DNA of 64,000 nt from assembly GCA_964036045.1 (NCBI GenBank), contig OZ038381.1, positions 123,263,708 to 123,327,707 of the forward strand, written 5' to 3'. Made by a program: the position numbers and the translations under genes. Of this stretch, positions 1 to 10,951 are shown in pieces; position 1 is the stretch's first letter; each line of letters opens with the position of its first letter. This DNA comes from Eutreptiella sp. 'Long Island Sound 2002'. Lineage: Eukaryota; Euglenozoa; Euglenophyceae; Eutreptiales; Eutreptiaceae. The notes beneath the pieces were generated by a model that did no database searches, was not told where the DNA came from, and was given only the letters and a program-made list of their open reading frames with translations.

Positions 1-4
1 ATGT

Positions 5-718
5 CTAATTCCGGATTTTGACTTGGTCGCCTTTAAACGAGACAAAGTCAACGGCGATTGAAGAAAAAATGTCGCCAGGAATGGGATGGCTCTCCATGGT
101 GTCAGGCTGAACTCCCCTACGGTGTTTGACTGCCTGGCAAGCCTTGCGGGCTTTAACAAACGTCTCTACTTCCTGTTTGATGTCACAATCCGGAACGGGT
201 TTCTTCGCCATGACCATATACTTTCGTTTGAACACTTGCATCGTCTTATCGATCTCCGGGTGTGCAATCGTGTGTATTGCTATCAACACCTGTCGAAGGA
301 TGCTCTTTGGCACGCAAATTTTTTCTTTATGGCGTACCTTACCCTCATGCAGTATGAAGTATGAATGATCATGATGCTGCACATATTTCTTCCGCTTCAA
401 CGCACGCCATATACCCTGAAAAAATTTGTCTCTCTGATAGTATTTGTCCCATGCTTGATGCAGAATGTGTATGTCGGGGGGGAGGGTTATCTGTTCCATG
501 CCATGAAGGTTTAGAAGCTTTACTCCCGGCATGTTCCAACTCATTTCCCTAAAATGCGACAGAAGTTCACTAAGCCCATGATCCTTCGAACGAAGGGAAA
601 GGAGCTCTAAGGGGGGGGATGAACTCCTCTTGAACTGTGTTGATGGATCCCTCATGTACTTGAGCATGTTTTTCTGATGGGTGTGACAGGTGTGCATACT
701 TGTGTGCAGAACGTCCAT
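5..718 (-). pseudogene. R1 integrase, zinc-binding domain and start of catalytic core
   Basis: The minus-strand frame carries an integrase zinc-binding region: histidines in HTIAHPEIDKTM, then FVKARKACQAVK, where the usual CxxC has lost its first cysteine (R-K-A-C). It is followed by SSIAVDFVSF, which fits the first catalytic Asp of the DDE core. The window edge cuts the core, so the second Asp and the Glu are not visible. The N-terminal ~80 residues (left of HQAWDKYY) look like degraded linker between RNase H and integrase and overlap the RNase H frame, so at least one frameshift lies near 570-720. Integrase would insert the cDNA into host DNA; this copy is inactive. Confidence 0.75.
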
Positions 719-1450
719 CTAGGATGCATGTGTCTAAGTCAATCTCATCGTCATCTAAAGGTACAGAAATATGTTTGAGACCTTTACAAGCATTACAACA
801 AACCTTAAGGAGTCGTAATGCCTCTTCTTGACTAGAAAAATGACAGACGTTCCCCTCATGCGTCATACTGTTGGAAGCCCCCAAGGCTTCCGGGTACCTG
901 TGTTGCAAAAATTGTCGCCTTTCTGCACACTCCTTTTGTTCTCGTGCTGTCCACCCTGCCAGGCTCCTATTCGAACCATGAAAATTGGTATCCTGGGCAG
1001 CCCCTGCTGGGTATGCCCACCTCGGCAGAGTGTCAGCTTCCTCATGGGTCAGACCTGGGTTGTATTCTATTATGATATTGAACCTACGAAGGACTTTGTG
1101 CCACCAACCCCTTCTTCCCAATGGTCCGGATATGGTGCACAAATCCTCCTTATACCATTGCACTATACTACTGTGATCAGTTGTGACCATTCCCTCGGAA
1201 AAACCAATCCAACTTTGGAATTTCAACAGGCAGCACACCAGGGCACAGGTCTCCTTCTCCCTTGGTGTCAAGCCCATTTCGCCAAAATTTTTTCCTTTTT
1301 CCCTTTTCCCTTGAAGCTTGCGTGAAACATATGCCACAGGCCTCTATTCCCCTGGAGCCTGTTCTTGTTTTAAGACTCCGCCAATAGTGAAGTCACTTGC
1401 GTCTGTTTCAATTATCCATGCACCTGTGGGATTGGGTAAAAGGAGTTCAC
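570..1450 (-). pseudogene. R1 RNase H domain (broken)
   Basis: On the minus strand near 1390-1450 the frame reads IIETDASDFTIGG, the typical start of Ty3/gypsy RNase H with its catalytic Asp. An in-frame TAG near 1345 follows, then PVAYVSRKLQ, LTPREKETCALV and TTDHSSIVQW, all standard RNase H landmarks. A tail, WAYPAGAAQD and beyond, links to integrase. RNase H degrades the RNA template during reverse transcription. The stop and later frame change show the gene is dead. Confidence 0.8.
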
Positions 1451-1927
1451 CCTCTTTGATGAGTGCAGCTTGTAGTGCTGCAAGACAACGCTTCATTTCT
1501 TCCGTCCACTCAATGTTTTTTTAGGAAGGCTTCAAGGGTATTTTTTTCCGTTTGATTGGTTTCCCGTTCCCGTCCAACTGCCCCTTGATGGATCAGGTAT
1601 TTCGTACAAATAACTACCCCTAAGTGCCTCCTTCAACGGTGCAGCATATTCCGCATACTTATGTATATATATACTGTACCAATTGGCCGATCCCAAAAGT
1701 ACCTTTAATGCTTTGGGGGTTTTAATGTCCTCCCATCGCCATTGGTAGATCGCCGAGCTCTTAGACGGGTCCGGCAACCTCCTGCCTTCTCTCAGAATGT
1801 GGACAACATATTTTACCTGCCGCATAAAAAGAAACCACTTGGAGGGCTTCACTGTTAAACCCGCATCAGCAAAGCGCTGGAAGCACTCACGCACGGCTTC
1901 CAAATGATATTGCTTGCATTCCTCCAA
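1451..1927 (-). pseudogene. R1 RT thumb/connection region
   Basis: The minus-strand frame from 1927 contains HLEAVRECFQRFADAGL, TVKPSKWFLFMRQVKYVVHIL and LLGSANWYSIYIHKYAEYAAPL, the familiar stretch after the RT catalytic motif in Ty3/gypsy pol (primer grip, then the G-x-x-x-YY-like segment). The connection then continues in another frame at 1530-1450 (IEWTEEMKRCLAALQ, KEGELLLPNP), so a frameshift lies near 1532-1560. It belongs between the RT palm and RNase H of R1. Confidence 0.75.
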
Positions 1928-2948
1928 CTTCCTTGGGTCGAAGGGATGGCTTCCATGTATGCTTGGCTATCCAACAGTTGTCCCTTTCCTGCTTTGGCTG
2001 GTGGGGGGGAATGCCGGTTCCTGTGAGCACATCCTCTGTGTATGGCCCCGACGTATCACACGGATTCAGGGTGTGGGCGACCATTCGTTGAAAAACTTGG
2101 GATCCCACCTTTACTCCCATTGGGAGGACCTTCGAGAAATACACCCCAAAAGGTGTGATAAACCCTGTGTATTTCTGGCTATCCTCTGCTAGCCGCATTT
2201 GATGGAAGCCATCTTCCAGGTCCACTAGTGTCCACATAAAATTTCCCTTCTGTTTGGCCAGCTGGTCCTCGATCAGCGGGACTGCAAAATTTTGACCCTT
2301 AAGCTGGCTATTAAGCCACCGATAATCGATGACCAGCCGCCATTTCCCGTTGGGCTTCGGATCCAAGAAGGCTCGACTTATCCATGAGGTATCATGGTGG
2401 TCCTGTGCTTTGTATATGTATCCCTTTTCCTGGAATTCATTCATGCGTTCCAACAAGGCCTTTTCGCGCAGTCCGATTCCTCGGACAGCTTTGCAGGATT
2501 TTGGCTTAGCTCCTTCAATGGGCTCCAGGTGTACTGTCCCAAAATCACCCCGTTTAGCTACGTGCTCCCTTGTTACCTGATCATACCTTTTGGATGTGAA
2601 AAGATTCTCCTTAAATTCTACCAAAACAAATTCCCTCAATTCTTGGCATTCAGGAAGCTGCTCATTCGATTCAATTACCGATCTGATACTCCTGGAATAC
2701 TGATCATTACGTACCTGAAACCCGCGCTCTTGTACCCCAGGATGAGACTCGAAATTAGCATCCTTGAGTGGGTGCCTGAAAGAAGGTAAAGGGGGTGACC
2801 AATCATCGGATGTCACTCCTGGATTGCCATGATGTCCTGAAAATTTATCTGGGGGGTGGATTGACGGAGGCATGGCCCGTCCTGGTTTGTTGTCTGAACG
2901 ACTTGCTTGTTTCATAATGGTCATATTCATCTTCATCCTCTTCTTCAC
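1887..2948 (-). pseudogene. R1 reverse transcriptase, fingers and palm (active site altered)
   Basis: The frame shows the RT core in order: KALLERMNEFQEKGYIYKA, SRAFLDPKPNGKWRLVIDYRWLN, TLVDLEDGFHQM (motif A Asp present), FITPFGVYFSKVLPMG, and GPYTEDVLTGTG (motif C). Motif C normally reads Y/F-x-D-D; here it is Y-T-E-D, the first catalytic Asp being Glu, about 2031-2042. The frame then slips into noise after PPHQPKQ. The N-terminal ~120 residues are linker that connects to the Ser-rich region duplicated at 3106-3773 and 20564-21232. RT copies element RNA into cDNA; this one is inactive. Family assignment is firm, the cause of the Glu change is not. Confidence 0.85.
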
Positions 2949-3105
2949 TGGCTTGCATCCCTATGGAACCAAAATATTTGAACCGAGCACTTTCCCCTTT
3001 TCGCACGGTGAGCGGATCCTTATAGGGACGCTGGAAAATTGTTGACCCGGACGGGACATCCATCCAGTCCAGGGTGATCTCTCCTGATGTCCACCACCAG
3101 TCCTT
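2949..3105 (-). other. R1 pol linker between dUTPase and RT
   Basis: Minus-strand continuation of R1 upstream of RT, with short broken frames (for example WWWTSGEITLDWMDVPSG). No known domain is recognised. It joins directly to the copy of R1 sequence duplicated by E1. Confidence 0.5.
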
Positions 3106-3773
3106 ATCCTTCCTGACAGGGACTATCATCAACCCGGAGCAACCCTCAAAAATGATCTTCTGCGCCGTGCGTTTGTAAAGATGGGGGGGGAGTGTACCCA
3201 CAGACACTTATTATTGCACAGCTGGGAGGGGGATCCCTTGTAGGGCCCTTTCCCAGTGTGTTGAGAATAAAAAGCATTACTGAGTACAGATGACACACGT
3301 TTTTTTGCAAATGCATCTGTCTCAATTATTATGTCGTTGAATTGTGCCAAACTAATGATGTCTTTACTAACTTCTGGAGGTGTTGTTAAGTTTCCCTTCT
3401 GATATATGCTTTTGAAGTTCTTTTTGCGTGTTTGCTTCTGCTGCTGCCTTTCGGCCGAGGTTTGTTTTCTTTTTGATATGTGATTGAGGGCATATGCACT
3501 GGGGCGGTCATTGAACGTTGTAGTTTCAAACCTAGTTTCTGGAGACGTCGAGGCTAAATCCATCCGTACTGGAGGGCAAATCACCCTTGTACAAATGATC
3601 ATGGTCCGCTCTGGTGTAACCCCATCCAGCCAGAAAATGGTCAGGGGCATACGGTAACGTTTTCGACGTACCCTTCAAAAGGGACACAGATGACTCGCTA
3701 GCCGTGTCCTCGTCGGAAGTCATCTCTCCCATACCACACTCAGATGACAAATCCCACCATGCCTGGTCTGACA
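3106..3773. repeat. Left copy of the ~668-bp duplication flanking E1
   Basis: This R1 segment (atccttcctgacagggac ... cctggtctgaca) recurs in the same orientation at 20564-21232. It ends exactly where the E1 tail begins, and the other copy begins exactly where E1's opposite end stops. To the left only this copy continues into R1 RT; to the right only the other copy continues into R1 dUTPase. That is the geometry of a target-site duplication. The two copies differ at scattered positions (roughly nine in ten bases agree by eye). Confidence 0.8.
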
Positions 3774-3793
3774 GTAAGTAAGTAGGTAAGTAA
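3774..3793 (-). repeat. E1 3' tail, (TTAC)n on the minus strand
   Basis: Plus strand reads GTAAGTAAGTAGGTAAGTAA; the minus strand therefore ends in about five TTAC-type units, one being CTAC. It lies exactly between duplicated R1 sequence and the GGGCGGCCGC terminus of E1. Confidence 0.8.
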
Positions 3794-4700
3794 GGGCGGC
3801 CGCATCCGCAGCCTCATCTGATATCCCCTTGTTTGTTTTACATGGTGGCCGCCTCTGGCGGGAAGGAGAGCTCTCCACCATCAGTTCCCCTGGCGACCCC
3901 TGTTTCATCTCACGGCCGAGAAGCTCAACCAGTTAACCTTGGGGCGTGACCGGCGGTAGGTTTCCTTCAGTCGCTGCCCTCACGGTCTCAGCTCCATCAG
4001 GTCACCCGTGGAAGAATCCCCCGGCCTCCCCCCCCTAGCACAGCCCTTAGGGTGCCTCCAGGCGGATTTCCTGTGGATAGCCGTCGCCGACAGCGCAGCA
4101 TTGCTCTCAACCACATGCCACCACTCCCCATCCCTCACGGGCTGGAGTACCCACTCGGCTCCCGGATGCACTTGGTTTTCGTCCATCAGCGGCTGGAGGC
4201 TGGGGGCGACCGTTTCCACGTTCCCCTGGGTTCCGCTCACGCGTGAACCCACGTGTACTCAGGCCATTGACCCGGGGGCCTCAGGGTCAACCCTCACTCC
4301 TGCGGACACCTCACGGCCGCGCCGGAGTTCAGAGCATTTTCCCGACTTCCCGTGGCCAGACTCCCCATGGTTGGCCCATGGTTCACCACTCCATGGCGAC
4401 TGGTTTCCCAATCCCACGGGGCTGTTGCTTGGCGCTTTCGGACTCCGATCCCCGCGTTGTCCCGTTCCCCTTCGCCACATCTGGTCGGCGGCCCATTTGC
4501 CGCATCCCGTGGTTTCCCAATCCCAAGGGGTTGCTGTGCCGCCCGTGCCACACCCCTGTCCTGGCCCCGTGCCCCATCCCATCCCTCATCCCGCGTTTAT
4601 ACCCCACCGGGCTCCGAGCGACCCAGTCGCGCGGGCCCACTGGATGCTCATCCATCCGGGGACGGTTTGGTGCTCCTAGCACGGGTCGCTCCTATCCAAT
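3794..4700 (-). repeat. E1 3'-terminal region, shared (inverted) with E3
   Basis: Read on the minus strand this matches the plus strand of E3 from about 11515 to 12598, ending in GCGGCCGCCC before the tail in both. It includes one copy of the ~182-bp unit that is repeated three times in E3, with a TTTATACCCC (minus: GGGGTATAAA) TATA-like site near 4597-4606. The opposite orientation of E1 and E3 makes this look like a long terminal inverted repeat of a single element; it is better explained as two separate insertions. No coding function is apparent. Confidence 0.75.
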
Positions 4701-4819
4701 CCCCCTTTTCCACGCACTGCGCGCGTTCGCCTCCAGATGTTCCTGTCCTTGGCGGCCGGCCACTTTTCCCGTGTCAAGGCCCCATTGGCCTACCTGTGCA
4801 TTGGCACGAGAACACAGCG

Positions 4820-5400
4820 TCTCTATGCGGCTGTGGCCCAGGAGGGACACCACTACACGTACCCCCAGTAGGGCTTGGAAGCGAGGTGTGTTCTGTATGC
4901 TTGCACCGCTTGTGGTCTTGCCGTCCTTGACGTCGTCTTTAAGAGCTCGAAGGGCAGATTGCCCTTTTGATTTTTGTACCTCGCCATTCAAGGCCGAGGA
5001 TCCTTCATGCTGCTGTTCCCCCCATACCTGGCTCGGGCGTGTTGCTGTGTGTGTGCTCTGTGCCCTTGGTCATGCAGAGTGGGCAGCCCAAGTGATCAAC
5101 CTGTGCTGGGGTACAAGAACATAGCGCGTTTTGTACTTTTTTTTTGCGGCTGTGGCCTAGCAGGGACGCAACTACAAGTACCCCTACTAGGGCTTGGAAG
5201 GATGGTGTGCCCTGTTGTCGCGCCCTGCTTGCGACGTGGTGACCATGTTGATGCGATCCTTGTTTTGTGTGTGACCCCGCCCTTGGTTTAGCTGGGTGGG
5301 CGGCCCTAGGCAAACCACTTCGGCCTACGTGTCCCACCTGTGGTAGGAGTGACTCATGCACGGTGGCCGTGCGGAGTGGCGTAGCTACCAGCACCCACCT
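4820..5400. repeat. E1 internal duplication, ~317-bp spacing
   Basis: The segment gcggctgtggcccaggaggg ... tagggcttggaag at about 4830 recurs near 5147 with minor changes, followed each time by similar text. E1-specific; no gene seen in 4700-5480. Confidence 0.6.
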
Positions 5401-5479
5401 CTGACCTGCTATACCCGGAGTACCGGGCCCGCCTCTGCGGGGCCTGTGGGGCCCAGCTCTTGCGGAGACAGGCGGTCAG

Positions 5480-6490
5480 CCCCGGATGATCGAGTCCGGG
5501 GCGCCAGGCCGCCACTTGTCCCTGAATGATCCAGTCCGGTGGACGGCGGCTCAGGCAGCTTGTTCCGCTCTGGATGATCCAGTCCGGGCTTCAGGTCTTA
5601 TTTCACCGGTTAATGCTCTCGTCGTGCAATGGCCGCTCCTTATTGTTTTTTTCCGGATGATCCTGTCCAGGGCACTTCATGGCCTCGTCCCCGCTTGGCT
5701 GCAGTACCACGGCCTCGTCCGGGTATTCGCATCACTGCATCACCGCGGGCTCCTCCTCTTGGCTGCCTCACTGCTTCTCCAAGGCTGCGTCCCCTTGGGT
5801 GCTGCTCCGCATCCCCACGGCCTCGTCCACTTATTCACCCTACTGCATCACCACGGCCTTGTCCTCCCCATGGTTAGACTACCTCTCCGCGGCCTCGCCC
5901 TCATCTCCGCTTGTTTGCTGTACCACGGCCTTGTCCTCACGACTGCCTCTCTGCATCTCCCGGCCTCATCCACAGGTCTGTTTCGCTGCTTCACCACGGC
6001 CCTGTCCTCATCATTGCTGCCCTGCGTCTCCTCGGCCTGGTCCTCATGCCTGCATCACTGCATTTGCTTGGCGTTGTCCTTTGCGTTCCCTCCGGACTTG
6101 ACTCCTTCGCTGCACCACCTTGCTCTCGGCCTCCTGTTTCCCTCGCCTCTGGCCACCATTTTCCCTTGGACGCTCCTGCCCTGGGGGTGGGGACCCCTTC
6201 TGGTTCTGCCGCCCCGGGCAATTCTGCCCTGGGGGTTTTGGCCGCTCTTTTACTTGTTCTGCCCCGGATGTTCCTGTCCGGGGCATCTGCCCGCCACGTG
6301 TCCCTCGACTATCGAGTCTTGGGTGCGGTGGCTCCTGCTGCCTGATCCACCCCGGATGTCCCAGTCCGGTGCGCCTGGCCGCCCCTTGTCCCCGGATGAT
6401 CCAGTCCGGGGTGCGGCGGCTCCTGCTGCTTGATCCGCCCCAGATGATCCAGTCAGTGGAGTCTGGCCGCCGCTTGTCCCCGAATGATCC
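5480..6490. repeat. E1 repeat block A, first copy (CCGGATGATCCAGTCCGG motifs)
   Basis: This ~1-kb block combines dispersed copies of CCGGATGATCCAGTCCGG (arms CCGGA/TCCGG around TGATCCAG) with cctcggcctcgtcc-type repeats. A second ~1-kb copy follows E2 in E1's own sequence, at 14835-15850, and further partial units continue to 17100. Long open frames here come from low stop-codon density in GC-rich repeats and show no domain. Confidence 0.7.
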
Positions 6491-6491
6491 A
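6034..6491. repeat. Left copy of the ~457-bp duplication flanking E2
   Basis: Host (E1) sequence from ggcctggtcctcatgcctgc to gaatgatcca repeats directly at 14379-14834. It ends at the E2 tail here, and the other copy begins at E2's 5' end. Because E1 has internal tandem copies of this region, an internal repeat could mimic this, but the match of both edges to E2's ends favours a target-site duplication. Confidence 0.65.
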
Positions 6492-6522
6492 GGTAGGTAG
6501 GTAGGTAGGTAGGTAGGTAGGT
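6491..6522 (-). repeat. E2 3' tail, (TACC)n on the minus strand
   Basis: Eight AGGT units in a row on the plus strand between E1 sequence (gaatgatcc) and the E2 body (gtgcactcgg). Confidence 0.8.
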
Positions 6523-6990
6523 GCACTCGGTCGTGGAGAGGCGCCCCATGGTTCCGCCTGGTATCCCCCCTGTGACGAACACAAAGAGGTTCCGCGTGTG
6601 AAGAGGGGAGGCGGCTTACATCCCGCTAGACCTGACTGGTGGCCCCCAACAAAGCGGCCCCGGGCAACACCGGGAGGGCTGATTGCCGCCAGCGTGACGT
6701 GCTTGTCTCGCCGGGAGGGTGTGCCCCCGTGCTTGCGCACGTCCCCTCCTTTGGGCGGAACCCTAGAGGTTCACCGGACTTCCTGGCGTATCCCGTTCCC
6801 AGGGCATGCATGCATGTTCTTGGTACTGGGGTTCCGAGGCGCTCCGGTGTCGCACGCTCCGCCTGAAGTCCCAAAGCAGCGCAGGCCTTAGGATGCAGCC
6901 TTACCCCCAGTCTCCGGATCACGTTTGGCCGGGTCACCTGCATGGCACGGGCTGCCTCAGTGCCCGGGCTATGGACACTGGGTTTCCTAC
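6523..6990 (-). repeat. E2 3'-terminal region; last ~100 bp shared with E4
   Basis: Reverse complement of 6523-6620 (cgcctcccctcttca ... ggaaccatggggcgcctc ... cacgacc) aligns with E4 at 43435-43531. The rest (6620-6990) precedes the satellite array. It carries cctttgggcgga and aaagcggcc text that distantly resembles the E5 3' region near 38450-38570. No gene seen. Confidence 0.65.
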
Positions 6991-9420
6991 TGTTGTGTGG
7001 TGTTTGTGTTTGGGTCCCGGTTATGTTTGGGCTCGGGTCTCGGCTGCGCCCCGCCACTCCGGGCTGGGGTGAAGGGGTGTGTGTATCTTGGGCTGCCCGC
7101 TCCGCTTGTACCCTGCCACTTCTGGCTGGGGTGTGCAGCGTGGGTGTGTGTGCTTGGGCTTGGGTTTCCGCTGCGCCCCGCCTCTCCTGGCTGGGCTGTT
7201 GGGGTGTGTGTGTGCTCGTGTGCCCGCTCCGCTTGTACCCCGTCACTCCTGGCTGGGGTGTGTGGTGTGGGTGTGTGTGCTTGGGCTTGGGTATCGGCTG
7301 CGCCCAGCCTCTCCTGGCTGGGGTGTTTGGGTGTGTTTGTGCTCGTGTGCCCGCACTGCTTCTACCCCGCCACTCCTGGCTGGGGTGTGTGGTGTGGGTG
7401 TGTGTGTTTGGGCTGGGGTTTCGGCTGCGCCCCGCCATTCCTGGCTGGGTTGTTGGGGTGTGTGTGTGTTCTTGGCTGCGCTCCGCTTGTACTCCGCCAT
7501 TCCTGGCTGGGGTGTGTTGCGTGGGTGTGTGTTTTGGCTCGGGTTTCGGCTGCGCCCCGCCACTCCTGGCTGCGGTGTTGGGGTGTGTGTGTCTTTGTGT
7601 GCCCGCTCCGCTTGTACCCCGCAACTCCTGGCTGGGGTGTGCAGCGTGGGTGTGTGTGCTTGGGCTTGGGTTTCGGGTGCGCCCCGCCACTCCTGTCTGG
7701 GGTGTTGGGGTGTGTGTGTGTTCGTGTGCCCGCTCCGCTTGTTCCCCGCCACTCCTGGCTGGGGTGTGTGGTGTGTGTGTGAGTGTTTGGGAATGGGTTT
7801 TGGCTGCGCACCGCCACTCCTGGTCGGGGTGTTGGCCTCTGCTTGTGTTTGTGTGCCCCCTCCACTCGTACCCCACCACTCCTGGCTGGGGTGTGTGGTG
7901 TGGGTGTGTGTGTTTGGGCTGGGGTTTCGGCTGCGCCCCGCCATTCCTGGCTGGGTTGTTGGGGTGTGTGTGTGTTCTTGGCTGCGCTCCGCTTGTACTC
8001 CGCCATTCCTGGCTGGGGTGTGTTGCGTGGGTGTGTGTTTTGGCTCGGGTTTCGGCTGCGCCCCGCCACTCCTGGCTGCGGTGTTGGGGTGTGTGTGTCT
8101 TTGTGTGCCCGCTCCGCTTGTACCCCGCAACTCCTGGCTGGGGTGTGCAGCGTGGGTGTGTGTGCTTGGGCTTGGGTTTCGGGTGCGCCCCGCCACTCCT
8201 GTCTGGGGTGTTGGGGTGTGTGTGTGTTCGTGTGCCCGCTCCGCTTGTTCCCCGCCACTCCTGGCTGGGGTGTGTGGTGTGTGTGTGAGTGTTTGGGAAT
8301 GGGTTTTGGCTGCGCACCGCCACGCCTGGTCGGGGTGTTGGCCTCTGCTTGTGTTTGTGTGCCCCCTCCACTCGTACCCCACCACTCCTGGCTGGGGTGT
8401 GTGGTGTGGGTGTGTGTGTTTGGGCTCGGGTTTCGGCTGCGCCCCGCCACTCCTTGCTGGGGTGTTGGGGTGTCTGTGTGTTCGAGTGCCCGCTCCGCTT
8501 GTACCCCGCCACTCCTGGCTGGGGTGTGCGGCGTAGGTGTGTGTTTGGGCTCGGGTTTTGGTTGCGCCCCGCCGCTCCTGGCTGGGCTGTTGGGGTGTGT
8601 GTGTGTTTCTGTGCGCGCTCCGCTTGTACCCCGCCACTCCTGGCTGGGGTGTGTGGTGTGGGTGTGTGTGCTTAGGCTCGGGTTTCGGTTGCGCCCCGCC
8701 ACTCCTGGCTGGGGTGTTGGGGTGTGTGTGTGTTCGTGTGCCCGCTCCGCTTGTTCCCCGCCACTCCTGGCTGGGTTGTGTGGTGCGTGTGTGTGTGTTT
8801 GGGCTCGGGTTTCGGCTGCAGCCCGCCACTGCTCGCTCGGGTGTTGGGGTGTGTGTGTGTTCGTGTACCCGCTCCGCTTGTACCCCGCCGCTCCTGGCTG
8901 GGGTGTGCGGTGTGGTTGTGTGTGCTTGGGCTCGGGTTTCGGCTGCGCCCCGCCACTCTTGGCTGGGGTGTTGGGGTGTGTGTGCGTTTGTGTGCCCGCT
9001 TCGCTTGTACCCCGCCTCTCCTGGCTGGGGTGTGCGGCGTGTGTGTGTGTGTTTGGGCTCTGGTCTCGGCTGGCCCCGCTGCTCTTGGCTGGGGTGTCCG
9101 GGTGTGTGTGTGTGTGTGTACCTGCTCCGCTTGTACCCCGCCACTCCTGGCTGGGCTGGGCGGTGTGGGTGTGTGTGCTTGGGCTCAGGTTTCGGTTGCG
9201 CCCCGCCTCTCCCGGCTGGGGTGTGTGTGTGTTCGTGTGCCCGCTCCCCTTGTACCCCGCCACTCCTGGCTTGGGTGTGCGGCGTGGGTGTGTGTGGTTG
9301 GGCTCGGGTTTTGGCTGCGCCCCGCCACTCCTGGCTGGGGTGTTGGGGTGTGTGTGTGTTTGTGTGCCCGCTCCGCTTGTACCCCACCACTCCTGGCTGG
9401 GGTTTGTGGTGTGTGGGTTG
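6990..9420. repeat. 127-bp tandem satellite array (~19 units)
   Basis: Landmark cccgctccgcttgtacccc recurs every 127 bp (7096, 7223, 7350 and so on). Each unit is a dimer of ~63- and ~64-bp halves, both built on ccgccactcctggctgggg followed by GT-rich text. Because 127 is not a multiple of 3 and the unit lacks stop codons, the array is open for hundreds of codons in several frames on both strands; none is likely a gene. The GT-rich side is on the plus strand. Confidence 0.9.
7376..8387. repeat. Two adjacent 506-bp copies inside the satellite
   Basis: 7376-7881 and 7882-8387 are nearly identical over ~506 bp, that is four 127-bp units (one noted difference: cactcctggtcgg versus cacgcctggtcgg). 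Divergence resumes at 8420 (ggctggggtt versus ggctcgggtt). This points to a recent unequal exchange or slippage of a four-unit block. Confidence 0.85.
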
Positions 9421-10390
9421 GGTGTTGCCTGGCACCTGTTCCTGTGCCGTGGTTTGTTGCGTGTTGTGCGCGCTGCCCAGGTTTGCGGCACCCGGTAGCC
9501 GTTGTAGCTTGGCACCTGTTCGTGTGCCGTGGTTGTGGCCGGCGGCGTTCCTCTCTGGCGTGCCTTGTGGCCCCGCGTTGGTGCGCCGCGCCTCGTCCGG
9601 TCCGGTCGCTCTCGGTGCTCCGGTCGGCTTTCCTGTCGCCCTCGTGCCTTTCCCCATCCCAGGGGCCTGCCCCCCCGGTTTTACTGGGCGGCTGCGCGGT
9701 GCACGTGGAGGCCTGCCGAGAAACGGGCTCTTTGTGCCTGCCGCTGGCCCCCGCCAAGGCGGGGGCTCCGGGCTCGCTCCGGGTCGTACCCGTTCGGGGC
9801 CCCACGATGGGGTTGTCCCTGGCGGGTCCCTCCGGCTTTGGTCTTGGGCTGCGTGCGCTGCGGTGGTTGGCGTGTGTGGACCCGGTCACTGACGCGTCCG
9901 GTTTCCCGTACCGCCCGTCTTTCGACGGGGGACTCGGCCGGTGCACCAGGGCTGTTTCGTGTGGACGCCGACACCTCCCCTTTCGGGTCGGAGGACGCGA
10001 CGCCCGGGTCCCGGGCGTGTGTGCGTGTGCGTGCTTTGCTTGGCTGGGTCGGGGGGGCCGGCCTCCTGGGCGCTTTGTGGTGCGCCTCACCTTTTCCTGT
10101 GGCCGCTTTGTCCTTGTTCTTTGTTCGGCCCCCTCCGGGCTTGGGTTGCCCTGTTTGCTGTGTTTTTTCTTTCTTCTTTCCTTTGTGCGCCCCCGTTGTC
10201 TCCGGCGTTCCGTGTTTTCTGGCCCGGGGTGCCTTGGGCCTTGGTGTCTTGTTCGCCCCCCCCTTTTTTTCTTTCTTTCTTTTTTTTTTCTTGCCGCCCC
10301 CCCCCCCTGTTTTTTTTGTCCTCCTTGGTGTTTTGTTCCCTGCGTTTTTTTTTTCCGCTGCCCTGTTTGTTGTTTTGTTTTGTTTTTGTC
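9421..10390. repeat. Block B, E2 copy
   Basis: From ggttgggtgttgcctggcacc through gtcactgacgcgtccggtttcccgta to the pyrimidine-rich tracts, this matches 17150-18060 in E1 in the same orientation. Nucleotide conservation is even, with no clear codon pattern, so I treat it as shared 5' non-coding sequence of E1 and E2. Ends in C/T homopolymer runs at 10255-10390. Confidence 0.75.
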
Positions 10391-10951
10391 TTTTTTTTGC
10401 CGGTTGTGCGGTGCGGTGTCGGTTTGTGTGTTTGTGGCTGTGCTGGTGTGTGGTGCTGTTGGCGCTGCGGTCTGTGGTGCGTTGTGTGTTTTGCCTGGTG
10501 CTGTGTGGCGTGCTTGTGCTTGGCTGGGTTTTCGTGCCTTGCTGTCCAGCGCGGTGTTGCGCTTGGTTGTCTTGTTCTGCTGTCGCGTGCTGCCGTGTTC
10601 TCTGCTGGGTTTTCTTTTGCGTTGTTCCCTGCCTTTCCGTGGTGGTCCCTCCTGTTTTGGTCTGTATGGTGCTCGGCCGTGGTGCGTCTTGCTGTTTGGT
10701 GTGGTCCTGTGGCGTTGCGTTCTTGTGCTGGCTTCGGTTGCGCTGTGCCGTTTGGTGCTCTGCCGTGCCGTGGTGCGTCTCTTGGTTCTGTGCTGTGTTG
10801 TTTGTATCGTTGCGGTGCTTGGGTCGCGTCTTGCCTCGTCCGCTGCTGTGGCGTGTTGTTGTACTCTGTCTGTCCTTGGACGCGGTGCTGTGTCGTCCTG
10901 CTGTGCTGCCTGTGGTCTGTGTGCTGTCGTTCCTTGTGCCGTGTTTCTGGG
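10391..10951. repeat. Left copy of the ~565-bp duplication flanking E3
   Basis: E2 sequence tttttttgccggttgtgcgg ... gtgccgtgtttctggg is repeated directly at 12615-13182. This copy ends at E3's first base and the other starts right after E3's tail. The two are almost identical, so E3 looks like the youngest of the E insertions. Confidence 0.85.

Noticed and set aside
4008-5124. Overlapping Pro/Ser/Arg-rich frames at the E1 3' end
   Set aside because: Open on both strands in several phases; consistent with GC-rich non-coding repeat, and the homologous E3 copy does not keep a shared frame.
6491-6522. (AGGT)n and (TTAC)n runs as simple microsatellites or telomere-like repeats
   Set aside because: They occur only at junctions between host and E elements, on the 3' side, and do not match known telomere repeats.
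6626-9892. Long open frames (up to ~800 codons) on both strands over the satellite
   Set aside because: They are the 127-bp unit translated in rotating frames (His/Thr/Pro-rich one way, Cys/Val/Gly-rich the other). The unit has no stop codon in several frames and length 127 is not a multiple of three; no domain is present.
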